Part shown: piece by piece, positions 36,639 through 45,077 of the stretch
How positions within the stretch are numbered: position 1 is the first letter of the stretch
Layout of the letters: every line of letters starts with the position of its first letter
Source: Planctomycetota bacterium
GTDB taxonomy: Bacteria > Planctomycetota > Planctomycetia > Planctomycetales > Planctomycetaceae
NCBI GenBank assembly: GCA_022600195.1
Contig: JAHZKX010000001.1
Location: forward strand, 1-64,000
DNA length: 64,000 nucleotides
Direction: 5' to 3'
Made by a program: the position numbers and the translations under genes
Notes under the pieces: model-generated
Told to the model about the DNA's origin: nothing
The model's database searches: none
The model's input: only the letters and a program-made list of their open reading frames with translations

Positions 36639-37280
36639 ATGAGTGAATTCGTTATATATATTATTGATGATGATTTAGATGTTCTCGACTCCGTGGGCTT
36701 TCTTCTAAGTACATCAGGCTACAAAGTGAAAACGTTTGACTGTGTTCATTCGTTTTTGGAGTCCAGGGAAGTCACTGCCCCTGGATGCATTCTGATGGAT
36801 CTGATCATGCCGGATGTTTCTGGTATTGAAGCTATGGAATTGTTCAAAAAACAGAATTTGTCATTTCCTGTAATTGCAATGAGTGCCTATGGTGATATTG
36901 AAAGAGCAGTATCTGCAGTCAAGCAGGGGGCATGTGATTATCTGGAAAAACCTTTTCCAAAAGAAAAGTGTATCAGTGCAATAGAACACACAAAAACACT
37001 TTTAAATCTCAATGAAGACGATTCAAAAAATGAGAGTCTAGGTTGTTTCCGTTTGTATGATGGATTGACACGAAGAGAAAAGCAGGTATTTCATTTGATA
37101 GCAGAGGGCCATTCCGGAAAGAAAATTGCAAGTTTGATGTCAATCAGCTATCGAACAATGGAAAAACACAAAGCGAATGTGTTAAGTAAATTGGGGATTT
37201 CCAGTTCTACTGATATCGTACATCTACTTTATAAAATCAAGGATTTGCCAGAATTTAATAAAATGAGCGTTGGCACTTAG
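36639..37280 (+). CDS. FixJ/NarL-type response regulator
   Basis: The 213-residue product has a receiver domain with Asp10-Asp11-Asp12, phosphoacceptor Asp54 (CILMDLIMPDVSG), the switch Ser/Ala region MSAYGD and Lys104 (YLEKPF). A linker and a LuxR-type helix-turn-helix follow (LTRREKQVFHLIAEG, IASLMSISYRTMEKHKANVLSKLG). The segment GDIERAVSAVKQGACDYLEKPF is characteristic of FixJ. I prefer ATG 36639 because GGAA stands seven bases upstream; ATG 36627 is the alternative. Its stop is 6 bp from that of the convergent histidine kinase, which is its likely partner. Confidence 0.92.
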   Translation: MSEFVIYIIDDDLDVLDSVGFLLSTSGYKVKTFDCVHSFLESREVTAPGCILMDLIMPDVSGIEAMELFKKQNLSFPVIAMSAYGDIERAVSAVKQGACDYLEKPFPKEKCISAIEHTKTLLNLNEDDSKNESLGCFRLYDGLTRREKQVFHLIAEGHSGKKIASLMSISYRTMEKHKANVLSKLGISSSTDIVHLLYKIKDLPEFNKMSVGT

Positions 37281-37286
37281 TTATGC

Positions 37287-39194
37287 TTAGATCTTTTCCG
37301 GACCTTTTTGAACTGCAGGCAGAGAAATATGAAAAGTGGCACCTCCAACAGTATTGGGACTGTACCACATTTTTCCTCCTGAGCTATCAATCAGAGAGCG
37401 ACTTAAAGAGAGGCCAATCCCCAGTCCCTCTTTTTTGGTCGTGGAAAACGGCATGAAAAGCTGATCCATGAATGAATCCGGAATGCCAGATCCTGTATCT
37501 GCAACCGAAATTAAAATCATGGAATCAGCGGTAGTTGATGTCGTAATGGTTAAAATTCGTGGTAACGGTGTTTCTTCCATTGCTTCTACTGCATTTTTAA
37601 TGAGATTTACGAGTACTTGTTCAATTTGTACTCGATCCGCGTAGACTGTCGTAAAATTGTTTTCGGCTACCAGCTTTACTTGAATTTGTTGCAAGTGGAT
37701 TTTGTAATTAATCAATTGTATTGAGCTGCGGATACTGTCATGAATATTAAACAGATAACGTTGTTGTTTTCGTTTTGTAGCCAATGATTTAATTCTGTGG
37801 ACTATTTCACCGGAACGCAGAGACTGTGCCTCGATTTTCGTCGCAAGTTCTGAAAGATCACCTCCCTGTTCTATGACATTCTTCATAGATGAACTGTAGT
37901 TGGCAATTGCCGTGAGTGGTTGATTCAGTTCATGGGCGAGTCCTGCAGCTAATTCTCCCATCACAGCCAGGCGAGAAACGTGTGCCAATTCGTCACGATA
38001 TTCCTGAGCCATTCTGTTTGCTTCATACTTTTCTGTGATATCCTGAATTGTTCCATACATCAGTAGGGTTTCTCCAGCAAGATTCTTTTTGAGAGCTGCT
38101 TGTTCATGTACATGTCGAATTTCACCATCAGAACGAATGATTCGATGTTCAATACTGAATGGCAAATCGATTTTCAGAGTGTTGGCGATCACGCGTTTTA
38201 CGAGATTCCGGTCATCCGGATGAATTAGTCGGAGAGACGCTTCAAAGTCAGGTTGAAACTCTGATGCGTTCAAGCCAAAAATACAATAGACTTCCTCCGA
38301 CCACCAGAGTGTGTTGTCTCGAAGGTTCCATTCCCAGCTTCCTATATGAGCTAAGCGTTGTGCTTCAAAAAGTCTGATGTGTAGATTATGCATCTCAATT
38401 TCGGCTGCTTTTTGCTGATTAATATCCTGGATGACCACCAGGATTTCATCAGAAAGGAAGGGCAGTAAGTGAGTCTGAAACCAGTGTTCAAGATGATTGA
38501 TTATCAATGTGAATTCGAATGAAACCGGTATTTTTGATATGCTGACCTCACTGATAGCCGCTTGAAATCTGTCAGCAATCAGTTGAGGAAGCATTTCGTC
38601 TATGTTTTTTTTGATAAACTTTTCTGACAACGGAAATAACGAATTGGTTATGCCTTTTTCATATCCGAGAATGGTTCCTTTCATGTCTGTGTGAAAGAAG
38701 ATGTTCGGATTAATTTCCAGCATTGCCTGTAGTTGGATTGTCTTTTTTGCTACATTTTTTTCTGCGATGAGTCGATCCGTGATATCCACCGATGAGGCAA
38801 TCAATTGAGTAATCTTGCCATCCGTGTCATAGAGCGGTCCAAAGGTGATATCAAGGTCAATCAATTTGTTTTCTGAAAGCCTTACTCTCGTCTCAAAGCG
38901 CACCGTTTCTCCTGTCGCTGCCAACTCTAAGGCATGTTTTACCTGTTTTTGTATTTCAATCGAGTAAGACCACCAATACGTTTCCCAAAATGACTTGCCA
39001 ATTACATCCGATTTATTGAGATTCGCAGCCTCGAGAGGGGCGCGATTGGCTTCCAGAAGAACTCCTTCCGTTGAAAATACTCCGACAAATACGAATAAAC
39101 TGTCAAGAATGTCCTGAATTCGTTTCGATGCAAGTTGGAGTTTGGTTTCCAGGCGTTTTCTCTCACGGATTTGATGTTGGAGCTGTTCATTCAT
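37287..39194 (-). CDS. Triple-PAS sensor histidine kinase, FixL-like
   Basis: The product (635 residues from ATG 39194; a TTG at 39272 would add 26) has no transmembrane segment and is probably cytosolic. After an N-terminal coiled coil come three PAS domains: the first begins at DILDSLFVFVGVF, the second at LEINPNIFFHTD, and the third (PAS_3 type) has GSWEWNLRDNTLWWSEEV and IHPDDR. HisKA follows with the phosphoacceptor His in GLAHELNQPLTAIANY, then HATPase with NLIKNAVEA, VADTGSGIP and GLGIGLSLSRS. The HELNQPL box and catalytic layout are those of FixL/ThiS-type kinases. No haem-binding FixL histidine can be confirmed. It likely signals to the convergent FixJ-type regulator. Confidence 0.9.
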   Translation of the reverse strand: MNEQLQHQIRERKRLETKLQLASKRIQDILDSLFVFVGVFSTEGVLLEANRAPLEAANLNKSDVIGKSFWETYWWSYSIEIQKQVKHALELAATGETVRFETRVRLSENKLIDLDITFGPLYDTDGKITQLIASSVDITDRLIAEKNVAKKTIQLQAMLEINPNIFFHTDMKGTILGYEKGITNSLFPLSEKFIKKNIDEMLPQLIADRFQAAISEVSISKIPVSFEFTLIINHLEHWFQTHLLPFLSDEILVVIQDINQQKAAEIEMHNLHIRLFEAQRLAHIGSWEWNLRDNTLWWSEEVYCIFGLNASEFQPDFEASLRLIHPDDRNLVKRVIANTLKIDLPFSIEHRIIRSDGEIRHVHEQAALKKNLAGETLLMYGTIQDITEKYEANRMAQEYRDELAHVSRLAVMGELAAGLAHELNQPLTAIANYSSSMKNVIEQGGDLSELATKIEAQSLRSGEIVHRIKSLATKRKQQRYLFNIHDSIRSSIQLINYKIHLQQIQVKLVAENNFTTVYADRVQIEQVLVNLIKNAVEAMEETPLPRILTITTSTTADSMILISVADTGSGIPDSFMDQLFMPFSTTKKEGLGIGLSLSRSLIDSSGGKMWYSPNTVGGATFHISLPAVQKGPEKI

Positions 39195-39883
39195 GATGGT
39201 AAAGTCAGTAGTTTTCGTCGCAAGATTGTTTTTTCCATTCTCTTTAGACTTTATTGGATTTGTCGAATCCAAGTCTAAGCAAAATCGACCTTTCGATTAA
39301 GAATGGGTTCGCTGTTTTAAATCTTAGATACTGTTGGCTTCTCGTGTTGATGAGGATACTTGATATGGTTCCCAATCCCTCTGGACCAGCCAGCTATATG
39401 ATTCAGGAATTCTGATTGATTTCTGAATTGATTCTTGACTCAAATGGATTTCTCCAGAGAACTCTTAATGAAGACTAGTCTTCGTCTGTCGATTCTCAAT
39501 CGGGTGATGCAAATAATGACAGAGGATGTCAACCAGTCAAATCCCGGGTGTGATGTTGCAGAATGCCCGGAGTTTCTGCTGAGGGATCTGTTTGTGAGGC
39601 AGGCGAAACATGGAAATAATCATTAACAAAGTATATCCAGTGTCCCATAAGAGAAGCTCAGCACAATTTTCATAGATAATTATTTATCTTATTCTTAAGG
39701 GATTGATACGCTTGCAGGTTAACGGGACAAACCTCACAGATGCGCGGGAAATTGATCATCAAAATAAGAAGATGGATTCGCTGTGGACGCATTGGCTATC
39801 CCTTTTGATCTACAGAATCTACAACGCATTTGCCTCAATAAACTCATAATCTCCTGATTGTCTGATCTGTTGCACGCACTGCT

Positions 39884-39936
39884 GACAGGTATTAAGGGGC
39901 AGGGACAAAGATAACTTATTATGCCCTTTCCCTGTC
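39884..39936. other. Interrupted long stem-loop
   Basis: Inner stem AAGGGGCA (39894-39901) with TGCCCTTT (39922-39929), one G-U pair, loop 20 nt. Outer stem GACAGG (39884-39889) with CCTGTC (39931-39936), offset by a 4-nt and a 1-nt bulge. No T-run follows. It might be part of a small RNA or a remnant of a mobile-element end. Confidence 0.35.
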
Positions 39937-40187
39937 TAATGATAAACCCTGATTAAAAATTATCAATCTCTTGCTGGTGGGATGGTCTGCCTGATTCAGT
40001 TCGTACGTTACCAAAACCTTCCATCATTGTCGGCGATTAATATTGATAATGTACGATAGATCAAGGTTACAAATATGACTGAATAAATGTTTGTTACGCA
40101 AAAAAGGATCGATGTGCGATTTGAGTCAAACGGGAAGAGCACTTGCTACAATGCTGAGAATCAACCGTTGGATTGAACCTTTCAGGA

Positions 40188-40216
40188 CGCTGTGATCCAT
40201 TCACAGTGCCCTTTTT
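40188..40216 (+). terminator. Orphan rho-independent terminator
   Basis: CGCTGTGA (40188-40195) pairs with TCACAGTG (40201-40208), one G-U, loop TCCAT, followed by CCC and TTTTT (40212-40216). It points rightward, but no rightward gene lies upstream for about 2.9 kb, so it may end an unrecognised small RNA. A TACAAT at 40147-40152 is a possible -10. Confidence 0.5.
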
Positions 40217-40538
40217 AAATCTCCAATTCTCTGCAAGATTAAGTAGGCACTCACAAAATCCAGACCTAAAGTATAAGCACTTGCACAACACAAATTTCAA
40301 GACCATATTTCCAGCAGAGACAGAACTCAGCCCTGGCTTTGAGACCTATCTGTCGCAGGGGGGGATCATGCCATTCACTCTTTCAGTTGAGTCTGAATCC
40401 GTGAAAACGGTGTATTAGAGCACGTTCGAGCAAACGTATGAGTTTGTGGAGCATCAAGCGACTGAGATAGTTGAATCGTAATGGTGTACCAGAATCTCAG
40501 ATTGTGTATTCTATTTTCTCTGCATTAGCGTTGTTCAG

Positions 40539-43034
40539 TTACTTGACCAATTCAGGATCACCTGGCATCCAGGTCTTATCGTAAAACGAATTGAGTGGAC
40601 CGTACAAGCGGAGGATGGTATTCCAGCCTTTGCCGGGAACCGTTTGAATCCAATTGTTTTCTTGACCAGCAGGTGCTTTCGGTCCAAAGTAGATGTCGAA
40701 CGATCCATCTTCGTTCTGCTTCAAACCCTTTTTATTGTTGTCAACTCCCGGGAAACGCTGGTCTGTCTGAAGCATGGCACGAGTCTGGTTGTCGTAGAGT
40801 GTGAAGGACCAGAAGTCCTTGGCTGGGACATTTTTAGGCAGATTGATTTTATATGTTTTGCTTCCATTGAGGGCGTTGCCATTATTGTCAAGGTAGGCAA
40901 TCGCATACTGCGATCCTTTACCCACATTTTTGATCGCCATAGCAGGGGTGATCCCGGTGGCATAGAAGTGCATATAGATGCGTGAATCCAGTAAACGTTC
41001 CCCATCTAAAAGGAAATCATATCGCCCCTTAATGAAAGGGTTCGTCCAAACTCGCTTACCTGGATAAAGGTAGTGGCGTTTGTCAGAGGGACGGGCGGTT
41101 AATGCACGTGCTGTCACGGATCCAATTTTAGCCGCATCAGTGAGGATTTTTTTCATACGGGCATCGGGCTTGAACTCTTTACCCTTCTTGATTCCGATGG
41201 CAGCCAGCAGTCCGCGAGTTTCCGGGTCGAGTCCTTGGAGCGGTTCCGCCTGGATAGTCGCATTGAGTTCTTCCCAGTAACCGTAATCCATGCGATGAAT
41301 GGTGTTGTCGAATTTTCCAGAAATATTGACGAAGGTCATTTTCGGTGGATTGTCTTTCTTGGAAAGTGGATAAATCCGAAAGAGCTTCTTGGTCTGCTCT
41401 ACTGCAGGTTTCGGTGATCCTTCAACCTGGAATCCACGCCAGATAACCCAGTTTCCGTAAGTCGTGGTGTGGGCGACATGGTAGCCTTCCGGCACGCTAC
41501 CTTTATAGCCTGGGGGCACGATCAAAAACTTACCACCTTTGCCCTTATCGGGACCAGCATTACCGAAGTCTATGACATATTTGAACCACGCATTGTTAAG
41601 AAATCCCAGCACATTGGGGGGAGTTTCGATGACCATAGGCTCATCTCCTAACTCCAGCCATGAAGCCATATAAATTGATGTGGTATTTGGTGTAAGCCAC
41701 AGGGCTTTTGAATCCATAAGTTCTTCAAACAACACAGCGGTACTGTTGGCTGACCCATGCTTGAGGAGGCCTTTTTTAAGTGCTTGCATGGAAGAGATCG
41801 GAATGCAATTCAAAAAGGCTTCTGTGGCTCGATTGAGATCAAGATTGTCGTAGACCTTCTGTGTCGTCTCCGCGTCCGGAACACCATCGAAGGCAGTCAG
41901 TGTGCCAATTGATGTTTTCAACTTGTCGGGAGTTGCAATACCCTCGGGTACTGGAGTCGTCATTTTCATTTTTGTTGACTTTGCTTCAACGGTGGATACA
42001 ACTTTCGGCTTCACTGGGTTGATCTTCTTATCAATGACCTTCTGGCTGGCGCCATAGTTACGCACAATGTAGTTGAATTCCTTGCCGTTAGACGAGATGT
42101 TGTTCTTCTTACCCTCACAGTTGAAATGAACTGTAATGGTCTCATCGGCGTTCGGCTCCCAGGTGTAGCTGTTGATGTGGGAGTTCCCCTCCATCAGGTA
42201 TCCGTTCGTGTCATAGATCGTGAAGGAAGTGAAGAACTTGTTTCCAGGATCGGGAAACGTCACTGCGAGGCACTGATCCCCAGAAAGGTTTTCCGAGGAA
42301 TTGTAGGTGTTAGACTTGCCAACCTCGGTGACCATGCCGCCCCAACCCGCTGCATTCGACCATGTCCGGTGTTCTTCGTTCACCGGCGTTTTGCCGTCAC
42401 CGTACACGAACGAGATCCCCGACTCGAGCATCTTCTTGTTGTACTCGGCAGAGAGAGAATGAAGCTGTTTCTGATTGTAAGGTTGCATTACATAGGCCTT
42501 CGTCCCGTTGCCCTCAACCTTGATTCCCTCCTGAGCCTTGTAGGCAGCTTCGAAGGAATCTTTGGAGTGGCGATCCTTTACTACCGTTCTTACAGCGAAG
42601 AACAGGTACTCGGAATCATGCTTCACGGGATAAGTACCAGGTTTAGTAAAAAAGAAGGGTGTGTAGCCGTCTGTATCGAGGATCATCACCGACTGGTAGA
42701 GCCCCGATTCAGGTATCGTCAGGCTCATGTCGCCATCGTTGTCATAGACTCCAACGCTGTAAAGCGTGTCGAGGTTCATACGGATGGTCGGAGCATCTGG
42801 TCCGGTTGGCGAAAGTTCTTTACGGTGAACCATCTTGTTGTCGCTGCCCATCTTCACCCAGTTGTTGAAGTTTCGGGCAGTCTCGGCCTGGTTGTAGTTC
42901 TCGTAAGTGACATCGATTTGACCTTTATCGCCAGTGACATCGATCTGGCCTTTATCGCTATTGCTTGTGTTCTGGTCTTTTTCTGAGCAGGCGAAAATCA
43001 CCACAACTGGAAGAATGAAAAGCAACCATTTCAT
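40539..43034 (-). CDS. Double DUF1254/DUF1214-type lipoprotein
   Basis: The 831-residue product starts with a lipoprotein signal (IFACSEK, Cys16). Residues about 45-330 form a first DUF1214-like unit (NFNNWVKMG, IRMNLDTLYSVGVYD, LTIPESGLYQSVMILD, CLAVTFPDPGNKFFTSFTIYD). After a Lys/Pro-rich linker (about 330-370), residues 375-831 form a full DUF1254-DUF1214 protein (TPNTTSIYMASWLEL, FLNNAWFKYVIDFG, YPGKRVWTNPF, NVPAKDFWSFTLYD, NNWIQTVPGKGWNTILRLYGP). The arrangement is a fusion of two related modules. AAGGA stands nine bases before the ATG. Function unknown; relatives are exported proteins of no proven activity. The first third looks richer in G+C than the rest. Confidence 0.85.
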   Translation of the reverse strand: MKWLLFILPVVVIFACSEKDQNTSNSDKGQIDVTGDKGQIDVTYENYNQAETARNFNNWVKMGSDNKMVHRKELSPTGPDAPTIRMNLDTLYSVGVYDNDGDMSLTIPESGLYQSVMILDTDGYTPFFFTKPGTYPVKHDSEYLFFAVRTVVKDRHSKDSFEAAYKAQEGIKVEGNGTKAYVMQPYNQKQLHSLSAEYNKKMLESGISFVYGDGKTPVNEEHRTWSNAAGWGGMVTEVGKSNTYNSSENLSGDQCLAVTFPDPGNKFFTSFTIYDTNGYLMEGNSHINSYTWEPNADETITVHFNCEGKKNNISSNGKEFNYIVRNYGASQKVIDKKINPVKPKVVSTVEAKSTKMKMTTPVPEGIATPDKLKTSIGTLTAFDGVPDAETTQKVYDNLDLNRATEAFLNCIPISSMQALKKGLLKHGSANSTAVLFEELMDSKALWLTPNTTSIYMASWLELGDEPMVIETPPNVLGFLNNAWFKYVIDFGNAGPDKGKGGKFLIVPPGYKGSVPEGYHVAHTTTYGNWVIWRGFQVEGSPKPAVEQTKKLFRIYPLSKKDNPPKMTFVNISGKFDNTIHRMDYGYWEELNATIQAEPLQGLDPETRGLLAAIGIKKGKEFKPDARMKKILTDAAKIGSVTARALTARPSDKRHYLYPGKRVWTNPFIKGRYDFLLDGERLLDSRIYMHFYATGITPAMAIKNVGKGSQYAIAYLDNNGNALNGSKTYKINLPKNVPAKDFWSFTLYDNQTRAMLQTDQRFPGVDNNKKGLKQNEDGSFDIYFGPKAPAGQENNWIQTVPGKGWNTILRLYGPLNSFYDKTWMPGDPELVK
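42907..42960 (-). repeat. 27-bp tandem repeat in the lipoprotein gene
   Basis: Two direct copies of a 27-bp unit (42907-42933 and 42934-42960), differing at a few positions, encode the doubled peptide DKGQIDVT after the lipobox. It lengthens the flexible tether between membrane anchor and first domain. A recent slippage duplication is likely. Confidence 0.8.
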
Positions 43035-43411
43035 GGCAATTCCTTGTAATAGATATTTGGAGGGTGATACTTCATTAACGGTTTTTAAAACAATTCCATT
43101 TTGTTAGTAACTCAAAAATCATTCTATTGGCAGCAATAAGATAGTCAATCAACTTTCCAGTCGAAGTTGCTAACTGACAGCTTTCATTAAACGTTCGTTT
43201 TAGTAAAATCCTCAGCGAAATACATATTTGCAGTATAAGTTTCATACACCTTGTGTTGAATTGCCATCAACGAAAACGAAACACGGATTTACCGTACGAG
43301 TGAATGTATACGATACATACATCAGGTATGGAAAAATTGTCATGCCCGATCTTGCTCTAGCTGAGAGAGTAGAAATAATCTGTTCATATGAATGACGTTT
43401 TGTGGGAATAA
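43035..43411. other. Intergenic region between lipoprotein and recombinase relic
   Basis: This 377-bp gap holds the promoter of the leftward lipoprotein gene. A short near-palindrome AAACGTTCGTTT lies at about 43189-43202 and TGTATACGATACA at about 43304-43316. The missing N-terminal part of the recombinase was not recognised here. Confidence 0.35.
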
Positions 43412-44155
43412 TTGCATCCATATCTTTGTTCAAAACCAGAACTGATTGAGAAACGGGAATCAATTCAGCTCGAGCCGTTTCTTGAGAGATACTTCAAAAT
43501 CCGCTCAGCTGATGTGAAACCTCGAACCCTGATGAAGTATCGCAGCACAATTCGATACGTATATGATTACTTCTCAGAAACTAAGCTCTTGATAGATATC
43601 ACACCCGGAGATGCGGACGAATGCCGGTTAATCTTTGCGCAGGCCAGATACGTAGGATTGAGAACACCATCAGAGATGTTTGCTCTGCGATAGGATGACG
43701 TGAACTGGTCAGACGATCGATTCTATGTGAAGAGTCCCAAGACAGAACAATATGTAGCGAAAGAGGGGCGAATTGTGCCAATCTTCCCTCGGTTGCGTTC
43801 ACACCTTGAGGAATGCTTAGAGAATGCAGCAGAAGGGGCAGAACATGTGATCTCGGCACACAACATTGCCAGCAGTAATTTGCGTACTACCATGAAGAAG
43901 TTACTTATCCGTGCTAGATTGAATTCGTAGCCTAAGGTGTTTCAGAACCTCAGAAGCACGCGAGAAACGGAGCTCTTGCAAGAGGGGTTCCCATTATAAA
44001 CAGTCGTTGCATGGTTGGGGAATTCACCTTCCGTAGCGTTGCAAAGTTATTTGCAGGTAAGGGAATCTGACTATGAAATGGAGCTGCATATGCGCTGCAG
44101 TGCAGTGCCGTTTACAGTAGGCCAGAGCCGACAAGAGAAAATAAGCAAATCGTAA
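43412..44155 (+). pseudogene. Decayed tyrosine recombinase/integrase
   Basis: One frame reads as a tyrosine recombinase through three stops: TAG at 43691 and 43928 (each where Trp is expected, as in ALR-W-DDVNW and W-PKVFQNLR) and TAA at 43997 (where His or Gln is expected). Preserved parts are a core-binding segment (RYFKIRSADVKPRTLMKY, ITPGDADE), the first catalytic Arg region (VGLRTPSEMFALR), SPKTEQY, the second Arg box (QNLRSTRETEL), AWLGNSPSVAL and the tyrosine in QSYLQV. The N-terminus is missing, and DADECR runs straight into LIFAQARYVGLR, so about 90 residues between the two domains are deleted. No frameshift is needed. It ends 58 bp from tRNA-Leu. Confidence 0.85.
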
Positions 44156-44213
44156 TATGTCGTTTCCAGTCAGGCTCTTACCTGATAAGTCACAATCAGT
44201 GAAAAACACGAAA

Positions 44214-44298
44214 TAGCCGAGGGGGGACTCGAACCCCCACGCCCTTTACGGACCCGGGATTTTAAGTCCCGTGCGTCTGCCAATTCCGCCACTCGGCC
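44214..44298 (-). tRNA. tRNA-Leu (anticodon UAA)
   Basis: The 85-nt gene folds as a class II tRNA: acceptor GGCCGAG with CTCGGCT plus discriminator A, D-arm GCGGAATTGGCAGACGC, anticodon arm GGGACTTAAAATCCC with anticodon TAA, a long variable arm, and T-arm GGGGGTTCGAGTCCCCC. G1-U72 is a wobble pair. CCA is not encoded. A -10/-35 promoter stands directly upstream. Confidence 0.96.
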
Positions 44299-44310
44299 AT
44301 TGTGTTTAAG

Positions 44311-44341
44311 ATTATATAATAAAAAGAGTTACTGCTTGCAA
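44311..44341 (-). promoter_or_regulatory. Promoter of tRNA-Leu
   Basis: On the minus strand, TTGCAA (44336-44341) and TATATA (44313-44318) are 17 bp apart; the overlapping TATAAT (44311-44316) would have a 19-bp spacer. The -10 box ends 12-14 bases before the tRNA 5' end. A TTGACA at 44343-44348 is also near. Confidence 0.55.
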
Positions 44342-44433
44342 GTGTCAAACCGTTAAAGGCCCGTGATTAATTCCTGCCAGATCGGGTCGTTTTTGACAGA
44401 TTCAAACCGCAGAGTACAAATCGCGGTCTCAGG

Positions 44434-44817
44434 TCAATAGGTTTCGTCAACCAGTCTGCGGGCACGACGTCGACGTCGGCGACGGTGTAACCAGCGTTCA
44501 CCATCTTCTGATTCTGCAAAAAAGGAGCCTGACAGCAATCGGTAGAAGAATAACAGAATAAAAGCCCCACCCGTCGCCGCTAGAAAACCAAAGGTGCTGA
44601 TAGGGGTTACTTTGGCACCGTCCCAGAAAAACATGAGCGTACCACAGCCGACAACACTGCCACCAATGCCCATCAAAAGCGTGCTGACAGCACCGCCGGG
44701 GTCTTTTCCTGGCATGATTGCTTTAGCAGCTAAACCAACCAGAGTACCAAACCCTACCCAGACCAACATTTCGTTGACTGCTTCCTGCATAATTTTGGTG
44801 GTGTTTTCATCTAACAT
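44434..44817 (-). CDS. GlsB/YeaQ/YmgE-type (transglycosylase-associated) membrane protein
   Basis: The 127-residue product has three hydrophobic segments and the small-residue pattern of the transglycosylase-associated family (VGFGTLVGLAAKAIMPGKDPGGAVSTLLMGIGGSVVG, read in pieces across residues 21-57). The family consists of tiny membrane proteins induced by stress, with no defined activity. Unusual is the C-terminal tail of about 25 residues with a run of nine Arg/Lys-type residues (RRRRRRRARR), which would stay cytosolic and could bind nucleic acid or phospholipid. It stands alone beside tRNA-Leu. Confidence 0.8.
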   Translation of the reverse strand: MLDENTTKIMQEAVNEMLVWVGFGTLVGLAAKAIMPGKDPGGAVSTLLMGIGGSVVGCGTLMFFWDGAKVTPISTFGFLAATGGAFILLFFYRLLSGSFFAESEDGERWLHRRRRRRRARRLVDETY

Positions 44818-45077
44818 TTTGACGGTCCTTCGTCGATAAATGCTTATTTAGGAGTGGTTTACGAAAATCTTGAATGTTTGGGGGTTCTGTGCTTTGAGGA
44901 GAGCCTTTAATTACCCGGTTTTATTATTATCGTCAACCCCGTCCTGAAACTTGGGGCATGAACGATCTAATTGATTTTTGATTAAAGTTTTGTAGAGTTG
45001 AACACAATTCTACATCGCTGTATTTTTTTGAAGACACGAATATTACAAGGAACGTTCAGTTGAACTAATTAAAAAGT

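Larger units (their letters stand above)
39195..40538. other. Large gene-poor region
   Basis: About 1.3 kb without a convincing gene. It holds two structured elements (39884-39936 and 40188-40216). A 60-codon frame starting at 39444 lacks a ribosome binding site and family resemblance, and other short frames look random. It may be decayed DNA of the element implied by the recombinase relic further right. Confidence 0.45.

Noticed and set aside
39435-39626. A 63-codon open frame in the gene-poor region
   Set aside because: No ribosome binding site and no motif; length is within chance expectation for AT-rich DNA.
40173-40418. An 81-codon open frame crossing the orphan terminator
   Set aside because: It includes the terminator hairpin and T-run, and starts at a non-ATG codon without a ribosome binding site.
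42126-42986. A 286-codon plus-strand frame opposite the DUF1254-type lipoprotein
   Set aside because: It is the antisense shadow of a gene with a lipobox, good ribosome binding site and clear domains; the antisense translation shows no family.
43691-43999. Stop-codon readthrough or recoding (two TAG at Trp positions) in the recombinase frame
   Set aside because: The third stop is TAA, the N-terminus and a middle segment are also missing, and other genes here end normally at TAG, so decay is the simpler explanation.
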